A program made the position numbers and the translations under genes. Source: an uncultured Eggerthella sp. (GTDB taxonomy: Bacteria; Actinomycetota; Coriobacteriia; Coriobacteriales; Eggerthellaceae). Taken from it: a stretch of 64,000 nt of DNA. The stretch is taken from the NCBI GenBank assembly GCA_900542065.1, contig UQLU01000001.1, positions 124,001-188,000 on the forward strand, in the 5' to 3' direction. The notes under the pieces were generated by a model. It saw only the letters and a list, made by a program, of their open reading frames with translations, made no database searches and was not told where the DNA came from. How positions within the stretch are numbered: position 1 is the stretch's first letter; the number at the start of each line of letters is the position of its first letter. Below, piece by piece: positions 44,953 through 53,725 of this stretch.

Positions 44953-46260
44953 GTGTTATATCAACCCGAAATCGAAACGATGGGTCGAGATGAATTAGAA
45001 CAACTTCAGCTCGAACGTCTTAAGGCTTTAGTTAAGCGTGTATCGGAAACAATCCCATTTTATAAAGAATCATTCGCTAAAGCGGGTTTAAGCGCCGATG
45101 ATATTACCTGCTTGGATGATCTTGCTAAATTTCCTTTCACCACTAAACAAGATATGCGTGATGCGTATCCTTTTGAAATGTTTGCAGTGCCTAAAAGTGA
45201 AGTCGCGCGCATTCATTGTTCATCCGGCACTACGGGTACCGCAACGGTAGTTGGCTACACCCAAGCTGATCTTGATCGTTGGGGCGATTGTTTTGCACGC
45301 TTTTTATATGCTGCTAATTGCGGAAAAGAAGCAACTATTCAAGTTGCTTACGGCTACGGTTTGTTTACTGGTGGTTTAGGCGCTCACTATGGCGGTGAAC
45401 GTGCTGGTTGTACGGTACTGCCTATGTCTACTGGCAATACGAAGCGTCAAGTTCGCCTTATGCATGATTTTGAAGTGGATGCTTTGTGTTGTACTCCTTC
45501 TTATGCGCTCAATATTGCCGATGTTGCTATAGAAGAAGGTTTTAATCCCGCTAAAGATTTCCATATTCATGCAGCTGTCTTGGGTGCTGAGCCCTGTTCT
45601 GAATCAATGCGTAAAGAAATTCAGGATAAATTAGGCGTGCAGGTGTATGACATTTATGGCCTTTCAGAAATTATGGGTCCTGGTGTGGCTTGTGAATGCG
45701 AAATGCAGCATGGTCTTCATGTATGTGAAGATCAGTTCATTATCGAAATCGTTGATCCAAAAACCCTTCAACCTGTTCCTGATGGTGAATGGGGCGAAGT
45801 GGTATTTACGACGCTTTGCAAGGACTGTTCTCCTTTAGTTCGCTATCGCACCCGTGATATCTCTCGCATCTTGCCAGGCGAGTGTTCTTGTGGTCGTACG
45901 TTCCGCCGCATGGATCGTATTGCTGGTCGAACTGACGACATGATGATCCTTCGTGGCGTAAATGTTTTCCCATCGCAGATTGAAGAAGAAATCGTTTCCT
46001 TCCCAGAAATTACTGCTCAGTATCAGCTTATTCTTACCACTAAAGGTACGCTCGATCATGTTCAATTATTGGTTGAAACTGTTCCTGATTTCCCCTTCGA
46101 TGAAATTCGCCGCTTAGAAAAATTAAAGCGAGATCTTGAAAAAGCTTTGAAGGATAACCTCCAAATCGCAGTAGACGTTAAAATTGTTGAGCCGAAAACT
46201 TTAGAACGAAGCGAAGGAAAAGCTAAACGCATCGTGGATCTTCGAGAGGGGTTGCACTAA
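44953..46260 (+). CDS. Phenylacetate-CoA ligase-like enzyme (copy 1)
   Basis: 435 residues of the PaaK branch of adenylate-forming enzymes. N-terminal YQPEIETMGRDELEQLQLERLK, AYGYGLFTGGLGAHYG, GLSEIMGPGVACEC, RYRTRDISRI, and C-terminal MMILRGVNVFPSQIEE are all PaaK hallmarks. The phosphate loop reads SSGTTGTATVVGYT where PaaK usually has SSGTTGKPTVVGYT, so Lys and Pro are lost. GTG start with GAGGAGA 5 nt upstream. It overlaps the ACT gene by one base. In anaerobes PaaK beside iorAB acts on aryl acetates arising from aromatic amino acids. Confidence 0.92.
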   Translation: MLYQPEIETMGRDELEQLQLERLKALVKRVSETIPFYKESFAKAGLSADDITCLDDLAKFPFTTKQDMRDAYPFEMFAVPKSEVARIHCSSGTTGTATVVGYTQADLDRWGDCFARFLYAANCGKEATIQVAYGYGLFTGGLGAHYGGERAGCTVLPMSTGNTKRQVRLMHDFEVDALCCTPSYALNIADVAIEEGFNPAKDFHIHAAVLGAEPCSESMRKEIQDKLGVQVYDIYGLSEIMGPGVACECEMQHGLHVCEDQFIIEIVDPKTLQPVPDGEWGEVVFTTLCKDCSPLVRYRTRDISRILPGECSCGRTFRRMDRIAGRTDDMMILRGVNVFPSQIEEEIVSFPEITAQYQLILTTKGTLDHVQLLVETVPDFPFDEIRRLEKLKRDLEKALKDNLQIAVDVKIVEPKTLERSEGKAKRIVDLREGLH

Positions 46261-46682
46261 TGATTTCTCAGTTAACTGTTTTCCTGGAAAATGAAGAAGG
46301 TCGTTTAGCAAGTGCAGTTCGCACCATTGCTGATGCCAATATTAATATGCAGGCATTATTTCTAGCTGATACTGCTGATTTTGGTATTCTGCGTATATTT
46401 TGCGATACGCCTCAAAAGGCGTGCGATGCGCTTACTGATGCAGGGTATCGCGCTCGATTAATTGATGTTGTTGCGGTTCGTGTTGCAAACAAACCAGGTG
46501 AACTTGCGAATTTGATGGACTACTTGGATGAAAATAACATCAATGTGGAATATGCCCATTGTTTTATTGTGGGAGATTTTGCTTATGATGTGCTTAAGGT
46601 AAACGATCCTTCGTTAGATGTTAAACTTTCGGCAGCAGGATTTAATGTATGCAAACCGGAAGATATTTATGTTGTTGATTAA
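46260..46682 (+). CDS. Tandem ACT-domain protein (copy 1)
   Basis: 140 residues in two ACT domains: MISQLTVFLENEEGRLASAVRTIADANINMQ and, from ~72, VAVRVANKPGELANLMDYLDENNINVEYAHC. ACT pairs bind amino acids and regulate. Its start overlaps the ligase stop (TAATG) and its end overlaps dacA by 14 bp. The same two-ACT design follows iorB, so each ligase in this block has its own ACT partner, probably sensing an aromatic amino acid. Confidence 0.92.
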   Translation: MISQLTVFLENEEGRLASAVRTIADANINMQALFLADTADFGILRIFCDTPQKACDALTDAGYRARLIDVVAVRVANKPGELANLMDYLDENNINVEYAHCFIVGDFAYDVLKVNDPSLDVKLSAAGFNVCKPEDIYVVD

Positions 46683-48114
46683 CGATAAACCTCAAACAAC
46701 TATTCGCATGAGAGTAGGCGCTGTTTTAAGCGCCTTTCTCCTTTGTGCATTTATTGGTTTTTCAGCTATTCCCACCACAGGATATGCTGACGTTCGTCAA
46801 TCGGATGTTGTTGCTGGATTGAGTGTCGAACAGCGTGGTCTTAATTCAGCTACCTGCCCAAGCATAGTTGCTGAATATGCCTATGTTGTGGATGATTCGG
46901 GAAAAGTATATTTTGAGCGTGATCCAGATGCGCAAACTCATATTGCTTCTATTACCAAAGTCATGACAGCTCTGGTAGCTCTTGAATACGGTGATCCTCA
47001 ATCAACTATGGTTACCGTAAGTGAAACCGCTTCTAAAATTGGTGAATCTTCCGCCATGCTTCAAAATGGCGATTCCATGACGTTAGAAGCAGCTCTTAAG
47101 GCGCTCATGCTGCCTTCAGGTAACGACGCTGCTCAGGCTATAGCTGAATCGTTAGGCGATAGCGTAAAACAGCAGTTGCAAGAATCTGGAGACACTAATG
47201 TTCCTGATTCCGCTTATGATGCATTCGTGTATGCCATGAATAAAAAAGCGCAAGAATTAGGAATGACTAATTCCTTGTTTGCTAATCCTCATGGACTTGA
47301 TATTGATCAACATGATGCGGAAATGTATTCTTCTGCCCGCGATGTTGCCACGATGGTTTCGGAAGTAATGAAGAATGATTTGTTCCGCTCTATTGTTTCA
47401 CAAGACAAAGCCACAATTCAGGTAACCCGCAATAATGCAACCGTTGATGTTCCACTGGAATCTACTGACGTATTGATTGGTTCATATGAGGGAGCATGTG
47501 GCGTTAAGACGGGTTACACTGAAAAAGCGGGGCAGTGTTTTGCTGGAGCGGTAGAACGTGATGGGCAGAGGCTCTATGCTGTTGTACTGAATTCTAATTC
47601 TGAACAGCAACGCTTTACCGACGCTACAACGCTTGATGATTGGGTTTTTGACAATACTATCGATTATGCTCTTGCGCATAGCTCAGAAACTGTTTCCTAT
47701 ACCTCGTCGGATGGTCAAACCTTCGATGCGCCTGTTGTGGCTTATGTAAGTCATTCGGGATGGATTGATAAAACCTTTAAGGCAACCTTTGCAGATCCTG
47801 ATGCTACGGTAGAAGTTTTTGCTCTTGAAGGTAATGTGAGCCAAGAGCTTGAGTTCGATACGGTATCGGGTGATGTAAAACCAGGTCAAAAAGTAGGTAC
47901 TGCTAAGTTTTATCAACACAACGAAGAAATTGCTTCCTGTGATATTGTTGCAGCAGAATCTTGCGCTGCACCTAACTTTATTGAAGGTATTGGAATTTGG
48001 TGGGATCGTTTGATTCGAGGATTTAATGGTGATCAAACTTCCGCTGAAAGTGTAGTTGTAAATAAGACTCCACTCATTTATGGCAGCAATGCCACTTTGA
48101 ATCAAACGAAGTAA
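46669..48114 (+). CDS. dacA: D-alanyl-D-alanine carboxypeptidase (peptidase S11)
   Basis: 481 residues. Residues 14-42 form a signal peptide (MRVGAVLSAFLLCAFIGFSAI, cut near TTGYA/DV). The penicillin-binding motifs are SITK (Ser near 94), SGN in LPSGNDAAQ (~150) and KTG in CGVKTGYTEKAGQC (~278). These enzymes trim the terminal D-Ala of peptidoglycan stems. A C-terminal beta domain follows, then an amphipathic stretch (GIGIWWDRLIRGFNG) that could touch the membrane. GGAAG is spaced 8 nt before ATG at 46669. Its place inside an aryl-acid operon is unusual. Confidence 0.94.
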   Translation: MLLINDKPQTTIRMRVGAVLSAFLLCAFIGFSAIPTTGYADVRQSDVVAGLSVEQRGLNSATCPSIVAEYAYVVDDSGKVYFERDPDAQTHIASITKVMTALVALEYGDPQSTMVTVSETASKIGESSAMLQNGDSMTLEAALKALMLPSGNDAAQAIAESLGDSVKQQLQESGDTNVPDSAYDAFVYAMNKKAQELGMTNSLFANPHGLDIDQHDAEMYSSARDVATMVSEVMKNDLFRSIVSQDKATIQVTRNNATVDVPLESTDVLIGSYEGACGVKTGYTEKAGQCFAGAVERDGQRLYAVVLNSNSEQQRFTDATTLDDWVFDNTIDYALAHSSETVSYTSSDGQTFDAPVVAYVSHSGWIDKTFKATFADPDATVEVFALEGNVSQELEFDTVSGDVKPGQKVGTAKFYQHNEEIASCDIVAAESCAAPNFIEGIGIWWDRLIRGFNGDQTSAESVVVNKTPLIYGSNATLNQTK

Positions 48115-48126
48115 ATAGGAGGAATT

Positions 48127-48561
48127 ATGGATAAGTGCCCTGTATGCAATAGTCCGCTTAATCCTCAAGATGAATCGTGTGCCGCTTGTGGGTATCGTCT
48201 TCAGGATGCAACAGAGGAATTTAAGGTAGTATCGTTAGAGCCCGAAAATACAGATATCCCAAATACGAGTGCTTCAACTCCGACACTTACGGTGTTGTAT
48301 GGCAAGCAAGAAGGTTTGGTGTATCAGCTTACGGGAGATAGAGCCACTATTGGTCGTTCTCCACAGTGCGATGTTTTCTTGAATGATATGACGGTTTCGC
48401 GTGAGCATGCTCTTCTTGAAAGGGTAGGCAATGATTGGTCTATTCGTGATACCGAATCATTTAACGGGGTTTGGGTTAACAATACTAATGTTGATCACGT
48501 TATGTTGCATGATAGAGACATTATTCAAATCGGGTGTTTTGTACTGCGTTACGCTGAGTAA
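48127..48561 (+). CDS. Zinc-ribbon FHA-domain protein
   Basis: 144 residues: a zinc ribbon with two CxxC pairs (CPVCNSPLN and SCAACGYRL) at 4-24, a Ser/Thr-rich linker, and an FHA domain from ~55 with its phosphothreonine-binding residues (TIGRSPQCDVFLND, VSREHALLERV, FNGVWVNN). FHA domains dock on phospho-Thr proteins, so a Ser/Thr kinase partner is implied, but none is in the window. AGGAGG precedes ATG. It lies 12 bp after dacA and 14 bp before iorA. Confidence 0.93.
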   Translation: MDKCPVCNSPLNPQDESCAACGYRLQDATEEFKVVSLEPENTDIPNTSASTPTLTVLYGKQEGLVYQLTGDRATIGRSPQCDVFLNDMTVSREHALLERVGNDWSIRDTESFNGVWVNNTNVDHVMLHDRDIIQIGCFVLRYAE

Positions 48562-48575
48562 TAGGAGAGAAACAT

Positions 48576-50330
48576 ATGAAGCTTCTATCAGGAAATGAAG
48601 CAATAGCGCAAGGCGCGTGGGAAGCTGGTTGTCATATTGGTACTGCCTATCCTGGTACCCCATCTACTGAAACAATGGAAGCTTTTGCTGAACTTCCTGG
48701 TGTTTATGCTGAATGGTGCCCCAATGAAAAAGTGGCATTAGAAGTTGCGGTAGGTGCTTCTGCAGCTGGTGCACGAACGCTTGTCACTATGAAGCATGTC
48801 GGTGTTAATGTATGTGCCGATCCCTTATTTACTGCAGCTTACACGGGTGTCAATGGTGGGCTTTTATTGCTTGCGGCTGATGATCCTGGAATGTTTTCTT
48901 CGCAAAACGAACAGGATTCTCGCTATTATGCAATGGCATCTATGATTCCAGTATTTGAGCCTTCTGATTCTCGTGAAGCTCATCAATTTGCTAAAGAAGC
49001 GTACGATCTTTCTGAGCAGTTTGATACGCCTGTTATGATGCGTTCTACGGTGCGCATATCTCATACTAAAACTCCTGTCGAAACGGGAGATAGGGTAGAA
49101 GTTTCTAAAAAGCCTTACGAAAAGGATGCTTCAAAGTGGGTTATGATGCCTGCGTTCGCTAAACCTCGCAGAAAGGTGCTGGTTGATCGTATTGAAGCAT
49201 TGCGTTCCTGGGTTGAAACGTGTTCCTACAATGTTATTGAACGTCCTGAGCAGTCAAATGAAGGGCAGGCTTCAGTTGGAATTATCTGTGCTGGTTCGGT
49301 ATATCAGCACGTAAAAGAAGCTTGTCCCGATGCTCGTATATTTAAGCTTGGAATAACCTGGCCTTTGCCAAAACAATCTCTCGAAGAATTCGCGCAGAGT
49401 GTTGATGAAGTCTATGTTGTAGAAGAAGCTTCAACGTATTTATCTGACGCGGTTAAATCATGTGGCATTGTACTTAATTCATTTGTTAATCCGCTTCCTC
49501 CTGATGGGGAACTTACTCCTAGCGCAATTCGTCATTCATTTGGATTGAGTCTGCCAGAACACAAGCCTGCCGAAACAGATATTCCTAATAGACCTCCTGC
49601 ATTATGCCCTGGGTGCCCTCATCGAATCATCTTTAAAGAGCTTTCTCGTTTACGCGCAATTGTAACGGGAGACATTGGATGCTATACCCTAGGTGCTCTT
49701 CCGCCGCTTTCTGCAATGGATACCACACTCGATATGGGTGCGTCGGTTTCTATGGCTCATGGATTTGAACTTGCCCTTGATGGAGAGCATCGTCCTGTAG
49801 TTGCGGTAATTGGTGATTCAACCTTTGCTCATTCTGGTCTTACTTCTTTGATGAATACTATCTACAACAAAGGAGCGGGCACGGTTTGTATTCTCGATAA
49901 CAGAACAACCGCTATGACTGGACAGCAGGGTAATCCATTTAATGGGGTTACTCTTCAGCATCGACCAAGCCGTGAATTGAATTTACCTGCTATTTTAGAA
50001 GCCCTTGGAGTTGATCACGTTCAATGCGTAGATGCTTTCGACATGAAAGCGGTTCGTAGTGCTCTGAAAGAAGCTACTCAAAGAAATGAACTTGATGTCA
50101 TCGTATTCCAAGGTTCTTGTGTTCTTTTGGATAAGAGTCCTAAGTCTTCATATGTGGTAACTCCAGATTGTACTGGGTGCGGTATTTGTAAAACTTTAGG
50201 ATGTCCTGCTATTGCGTCTGATCCTGAAACAGGTATTTCTTCAATTGACCCTGATTTATGTATTGGCTGCGATCAGTGTCGTCAGTATTGTAATTTCGGT
50301 GCTATCGTTCCTCGTGAAGGGAGCTGTTAA
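48576..50330 (+). CDS. iorA: Indolepyruvate ferredoxin oxidoreductase, alpha subunit
   Basis: 584 residues. IOR oxidatively decarboxylates arylpyruvates (from Trp, Phe, Tyr) to aryl-acetyl-CoA, reducing ferredoxin. The N-terminal pyrimidine-binding part is GNEAIAQGAWEAGCHIGTAYPGTPSTE; the TPP domain includes PGCPHR, GDIGCYTLG, GDSTFAHSGLTSL and LDNRTTAMTGQQ; two [4Fe-4S] motifs close the chain (CTGCGICKTLGCPAI, CIGCDQCRQYC). Full length. Overlaps iorB by one base. Confidence 0.96.
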   Translation: MKLLSGNEAIAQGAWEAGCHIGTAYPGTPSTETMEAFAELPGVYAEWCPNEKVALEVAVGASAAGARTLVTMKHVGVNVCADPLFTAAYTGVNGGLLLLAADDPGMFSSQNEQDSRYYAMASMIPVFEPSDSREAHQFAKEAYDLSEQFDTPVMMRSTVRISHTKTPVETGDRVEVSKKPYEKDASKWVMMPAFAKPRRKVLVDRIEALRSWVETCSYNVIERPEQSNEGQASVGIICAGSVYQHVKEACPDARIFKLGITWPLPKQSLEEFAQSVDEVYVVEEASTYLSDAVKSCGIVLNSFVNPLPPDGELTPSAIRHSFGLSLPEHKPAETDIPNRPPALCPGCPHRIIFKELSRLRAIVTGDIGCYTLGALPPLSAMDTTLDMGASVSMAHGFELALDGEHRPVVAVIGDSTFAHSGLTSLMNTIYNKGAGTVCILDNRTTAMTGQQGNPFNGVTLQHRPSRELNLPAILEALGVDHVQCVDAFDMKAVRSALKEATQRNELDVIVFQGSCVLLDKSPKSSYVVTPDCTGCGICKTLGCPAIASDPETGISSIDPDLCIGCDQCRQYCNFGAIVPREGSC

Positions 50331-50920
50331 TGAATAGTTCTGATGTATACACCATTTTGCTTTGTGGTGTTGGTGGGCAAGGTACTATTACGGCGGCCGA
50401 TCTTCTTGCTCGCGTTGCTACCGCGGCAGGTCTTGATTGTAAAGTTTCAGAGATTCATGGTATGGCGCAGCGTGGTGGCGCAGTTACCACGGTTGTTCGT
50501 TTTGGCAAACAAGTGTCTACTATGGTTTGTGACGAGGGCTGTGCTGATAGCGTTGTTTCATTTGAGGTGGTCGAAGCACTTCGAAATATTTCTTATCTAA
50601 AGAACGATGGTGCTTTGGTTGTTAATGACGAATCCATTAAACCTTTACCCGTATTAACAGGGAAGGCTTCAATGCCGAATCAGGCGCGTAAGCGTTTGCA
50701 GGAATATGGCGCAACGCTTATCCCTGCTAGTGATATTGCTCGCAGTGCTGGTACTGCAAAATGTGCAAATGTTGTATTGCTTGGTGCACTTTCGGTATCA
50801 CTTCCATTTGATGCAGCCATCTGGGAAGAGGTTATTCGTAGTAAAGTTCCACCAAAGACTATTGATATTAATATTGAAGCATTTCGCAGTGGTGCTGCTT
50901 ATGCGCGAGGGGAGCAGTAA
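50330..50920 (+). CDS. iorB: Indolepyruvate ferredoxin oxidoreductase, beta subunit
   Basis: 196 residues of the gamma-type POR/IOR domain: ILLCGVGGQGTITAADLLARVA, VSEIHGMAQRGGAVTTVVRFG, DGALVVNDE, and AGTAKCANVVLLGALS. Forms the heterodimer with IorA. Start and stop codons each overlap their neighbour by one base (TAATG), so IorA, IorB and the ACT protein are translationally coupled. Confidence 0.96.
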   Translation: MNSSDVYTILLCGVGGQGTITAADLLARVATAAGLDCKVSEIHGMAQRGGAVTTVVRFGKQVSTMVCDEGCADSVVSFEVVEALRNISYLKNDGALVVNDESIKPLPVLTGKASMPNQARKRLQEYGATLIPASDIARSAGTAKCANVVLLGALSVSLPFDAAIWEEVIRSKVPPKTIDINIEAFRSGAAYARGEQ

Positions 50921-51330
50921 TGAGCATTAAACAGATTAGTGTTTTTGTGCAGAGTAAGCCTGGTCATTTAAAGCAGAATTTAGATATCTTTCAAGAAGTT
51001 GGAATCAGCGTTCGTGGTTTTAGCTGTTCCGATACGGGCGATTACGGTATTGCGCGTTTTATTGTGGATGATCCTGAGCGTGGTTTAGCGGTTTTGAAAG
51101 ATCGTGGAGCTGCGGTAACGCTTACCGATGTGGTATGTGTTGAGCTGGTAGATAAACCAGGTGAATTAGCTCGTGTTTTTGGTGTTCTTGCTGATGCTGG
51201 TATCAATATTACGTATAGCTATTCTCTTATTGCTACTTATATTGCTTTTAGGGTTGATGACCCTGCATCTGCAGAAGAGCTTCTTCGTAAAGAAGGCGTT
51301 CGTATTATCACTCAGGAAGAATTACGTTAA
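50920..51330 (+). CDS. Tandem ACT-domain protein (copy 2)
   Basis: 136 residues, two ACT domains: MSIKQISVFVQSKPGHLKQNLDIFQEVGISVRG and, from ~70, VVCVELVDKPGELARVFGVLADAGINITYSYS. Similar in plan to the protein at 46260. Sits between iorB and the second PaaK-like ligase, as in many anaerobes and archaea. Regulatory binding of an aromatic amino acid is inference. Confidence 0.93.
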   Translation: MSIKQISVFVQSKPGHLKQNLDIFQEVGISVRGFSCSDTGDYGIARFIVDDPERGLAVLKDRGAAVTLTDVVCVELVDKPGELARVFGVLADAGINITYSYSLIATYIAFRVDDPASAEELLRKEGVRIITQEELR

Positions 51331-51376
51331 TAACTATGGTATGGCTTGCTAGGCCAGTGAAAGGATAAATAGTCTT

Positions 51377-52693
51377 ATGACCGCGTCAAACACAAGGTTA
51401 TATCAGCCTGAAATTGAAACTATGAGCCGCGAGGATATTCGTGCTCTTCAGCTAGAAAAACTTCAAAAGCAAGTTGCCTATGTGTATGAGCGTGTTGAGT
51501 GGTATCGCAACAAAATGGATGAAATGGGTGTGAGTCCTCAAGATATTCAAACACTTGATGATGTTCGTAAGCTTCCTTTCACTGATAAGTCGGTCTTGCG
51601 CGATACGTTTCCTTATGGATTATTCGCGGTACCTTTGGATGAAGTTACAGAATTGCACGCTTCATCTGGGACTACGGGTAAACCTATTGTAGTGGGCTAT
51701 AACACTCACGATATGGCTGTGTGGAGCGAATGTATTGCTCGTCTTGCTTGTATGGCTGGTGTTGTACCTGGTGATCGTGCTCAGATGGCTTTTGGTTATG
51801 GCATGTTTACGGGTGGTTTTGGTCTGCATTACGGTTTGCAGAAGCTCGGTTGTATGTTGATTCCTGCAGGATCTGGTAATACCGATCGTCATTTGCAGAT
51901 GATTGAAGACTATGGTTCAACGGTATTAATTGCAACACCTTCTTACGCTTTGCACATGTGCGAAGTTGGAGAAAAGTCTGGGTTTGACTGGGCGAATTCT
52001 TCACTTCGTGTTGGTTTATTTGGTGGGGAACCCTGTCCTCCAAAAATGAAAGAAGAAATTGAAAAGCGTATGCATATTACCTGCACGGATAATTATGGTC
52101 TGACAGAAGTTATGGGACCTGGTGTTGCTGGTGAATGTTTGTCAGTTCGTGATATGCAGCATATCGCAGAAGATCATTTCTTGTGGGAAGTTGTTGATCC
52201 TGAAACAGGCGAGCCTGTTCCTGAGGGTGTTGAAGGCGAGCTCGTTTTAACGCCACTCGATAAGCAGGCTATTCCTGTTTTGCGTTATCGTACTCACGAT
52301 TTAACCTATGTGGTTACTGAGCCTTGCGAGTGTGGACGTACTCATGCGCGTATGAAAAAAGTTCGTAAGCGCAGCGACGATATGCTTATTATTCGTGGTA
52401 CTAACGTATTCCCATCTCAGGTGGAAGATATCTTGTCGGGAATTAAGGGCGTTACACCGTTCTATCGTATTGAGGTCGACAATGATACTGGCCTTGATCG
52501 CATGAAGATTCTTGTAGAACTTGAGCCGTCTGCATTCACTGACTCTTATGGAGAGATGAATGCCTTTAGAAAGCATATTGCTCAAACTCTTAAAGAAACC
52601 ATGCTTGTTTCTTCCGAGGTTCAGCTTATTGAGCCTGGTGGGATCGAACGTTCTACAGGCAAAACAAAGCATGTAATCGATCGTCGTAAATAA
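51377..52693 (+). CDS. paaK: Phenylacetate-CoA ligase (copy 2)
   Basis: 438 residues with intact PaaK motifs: YQPEIETMSREDIRALQLEKLQ, the phosphate loop SSGTTGKPIVVGYN, FGYGMFTGGFGLHYG, GLTEVMGPGVAGEC, RYRTHDLT and MLIIRGTNVFPSQVED. It converts phenyl- or indole-acetate to the CoA thioester, or runs in reverse to make ATP from the IOR product. AAAGGAT lies 10 nt before ATG. Ends with a terminator. Confidence 0.94.
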   Translation: MTASNTRLYQPEIETMSREDIRALQLEKLQKQVAYVYERVEWYRNKMDEMGVSPQDIQTLDDVRKLPFTDKSVLRDTFPYGLFAVPLDEVTELHASSGTTGKPIVVGYNTHDMAVWSECIARLACMAGVVPGDRAQMAFGYGMFTGGFGLHYGLQKLGCMLIPAGSGNTDRHLQMIEDYGSTVLIATPSYALHMCEVGEKSGFDWANSSLRVGLFGGEPCPPKMKEEIEKRMHITCTDNYGLTEVMGPGVAGECLSVRDMQHIAEDHFLWEVVDPETGEPVPEGVEGELVLTPLDKQAIPVLRYRTHDLTYVVTEPCECGRTHARMKKVRKRSDDMLIIRGTNVFPSQVEDILSGIKGVTPFYRIEVDNDTGLDRMKILVELEPSAFTDSYGEMNAFRKHIAQTLKETMLVSSEVQLIEPGGIERSTGKTKHVIDRRK

Positions 52694-52709
52694 CGATTAC
52701 GATAAAGGG

Positions 52710-52742
52710 GCTGGTGGAACTTTGATAGTTCTACCAGCTTTT
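52710..52742 (+). terminator. Terminator of the IOR/PaaK block
   Basis: GCTGGTGGAACT (52710-52721) pairs with AGTTCTACCAGC (52727-52738) with one wobble, loop of five, then TTTT. Confidence 0.85.
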
Positions 52743-52771
52743 CCTTTGCCTAAGAGGTACAAGGTTGGTAT

Positions 52772-53725
52772 ATGACTGATTGCAGTGATGTGGTAGGAAG
52801 GTTTGCTCCTACACCTTCAGGGAAACTTCATATCGGAAATGCGTTTTCATTTCTCATAGCCTACTTGGTGGTAAAACAACAAGGTGGGATTATGCGTATG
52901 CGTGTAGAAGATATAGATACCGCACGTTGTAAAACTTCCTTTATCGATGGGATGTTTCGTGATTTTGAATGGCTTGGTTTTGATTGGGAAGGTCCTGCTG
53001 TTTATCAGAGTAAACGTACTGATGCCTACGAAGAAGCTTTTCAGGAATTATCATCTAAAAAATTAGTCTATCCTTGTTTTTGTTCGCGTGCTGATCTTCA
53101 TGCAGCTTCAGCTCCTCATCAGGGAGAAGAAATTATTTATCCTGGTACTTGCCGAAATTTATCACTCGATGAACAGCGAAAACGTCTACAGGTTAAAGAC
53201 CCTTCTTATCGTATTAAAGTTTCCTCATCACTGTTTTCATTTGAAGATCTATTTCAGGGATACGGTGAATTTAATTTGGCTTCTATATCAGGCGATTTTG
53301 TGGTTCGCAGAAGCGATGGAGTGTTTGCCTACCAGCTTGCAGTTGTTGTTGATGATGCGTATATGGGCGTAAATTCTGTGGTAAGGGGAGTGGATTTGCT
53401 TACTTCTGCTCCTCGACAACAATATATTCAACAGTGTTTAGGATTACCTTCGGTGAGGTATGGCCATGTTCCGCTTATTCTTGATGAGCAGGGAAGACGC
53501 CTAGCAAAACGTTCAGGAGATATTAGTATTGAATACTTCAGAACTAAAAGGGGACTAACCAGTAGAGATTTCTGGGGAAAACTGGCTTATTCATGCGGAA
53601 TTGTTCAAGATAATCAGCCGTTTTCTTTAGATGAACTGGTGAAATACGCAGACTTATCCAATCTTATTGGCGCATCATCAATTCAACTACATCCATACAA
53701 TGAAGGTGCTTACTGCGAGTGCTAA
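52772..53725 (+). CDS. gluQ: Glutamyl-Q tRNA(Asp) synthetase
   Basis: A truncated GluRS paralogue that loads glutamate onto queuosine-34 of tRNA-Asp. 317 residues; GRFAPTPSGKLHIGNA holds the HIGH-type motif, RRLAKRSGDISIEYFR the KMSKS equivalent, and CFC with YPGTC the zinc ligands typical of GluQ. No anticodon-binding domain, as expected. Its last 39 bp overlap the convergent menA gene. Confidence 0.92.
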   Translation: MTDCSDVVGRFAPTPSGKLHIGNAFSFLIAYLVVKQQGGIMRMRVEDIDTARCKTSFIDGMFRDFEWLGFDWEGPAVYQSKRTDAYEEAFQELSSKKLVYPCFCSRADLHAASAPHQGEEIIYPGTCRNLSLDEQRKRLQVKDPSYRIKVSSSLFSFEDLFQGYGEFNLASISGDFVVRRSDGVFAYQLAVVVDDAYMGVNSVVRGVDLLTSAPRQQYIQQCLGLPSVRYGHVPLILDEQGRRLAKRSGDISIEYFRTKRGLTSRDFWGKLAYSCGIVQDNQPFSLDELVKYADLSNLIGASSIQLHPYNEGAYCEC

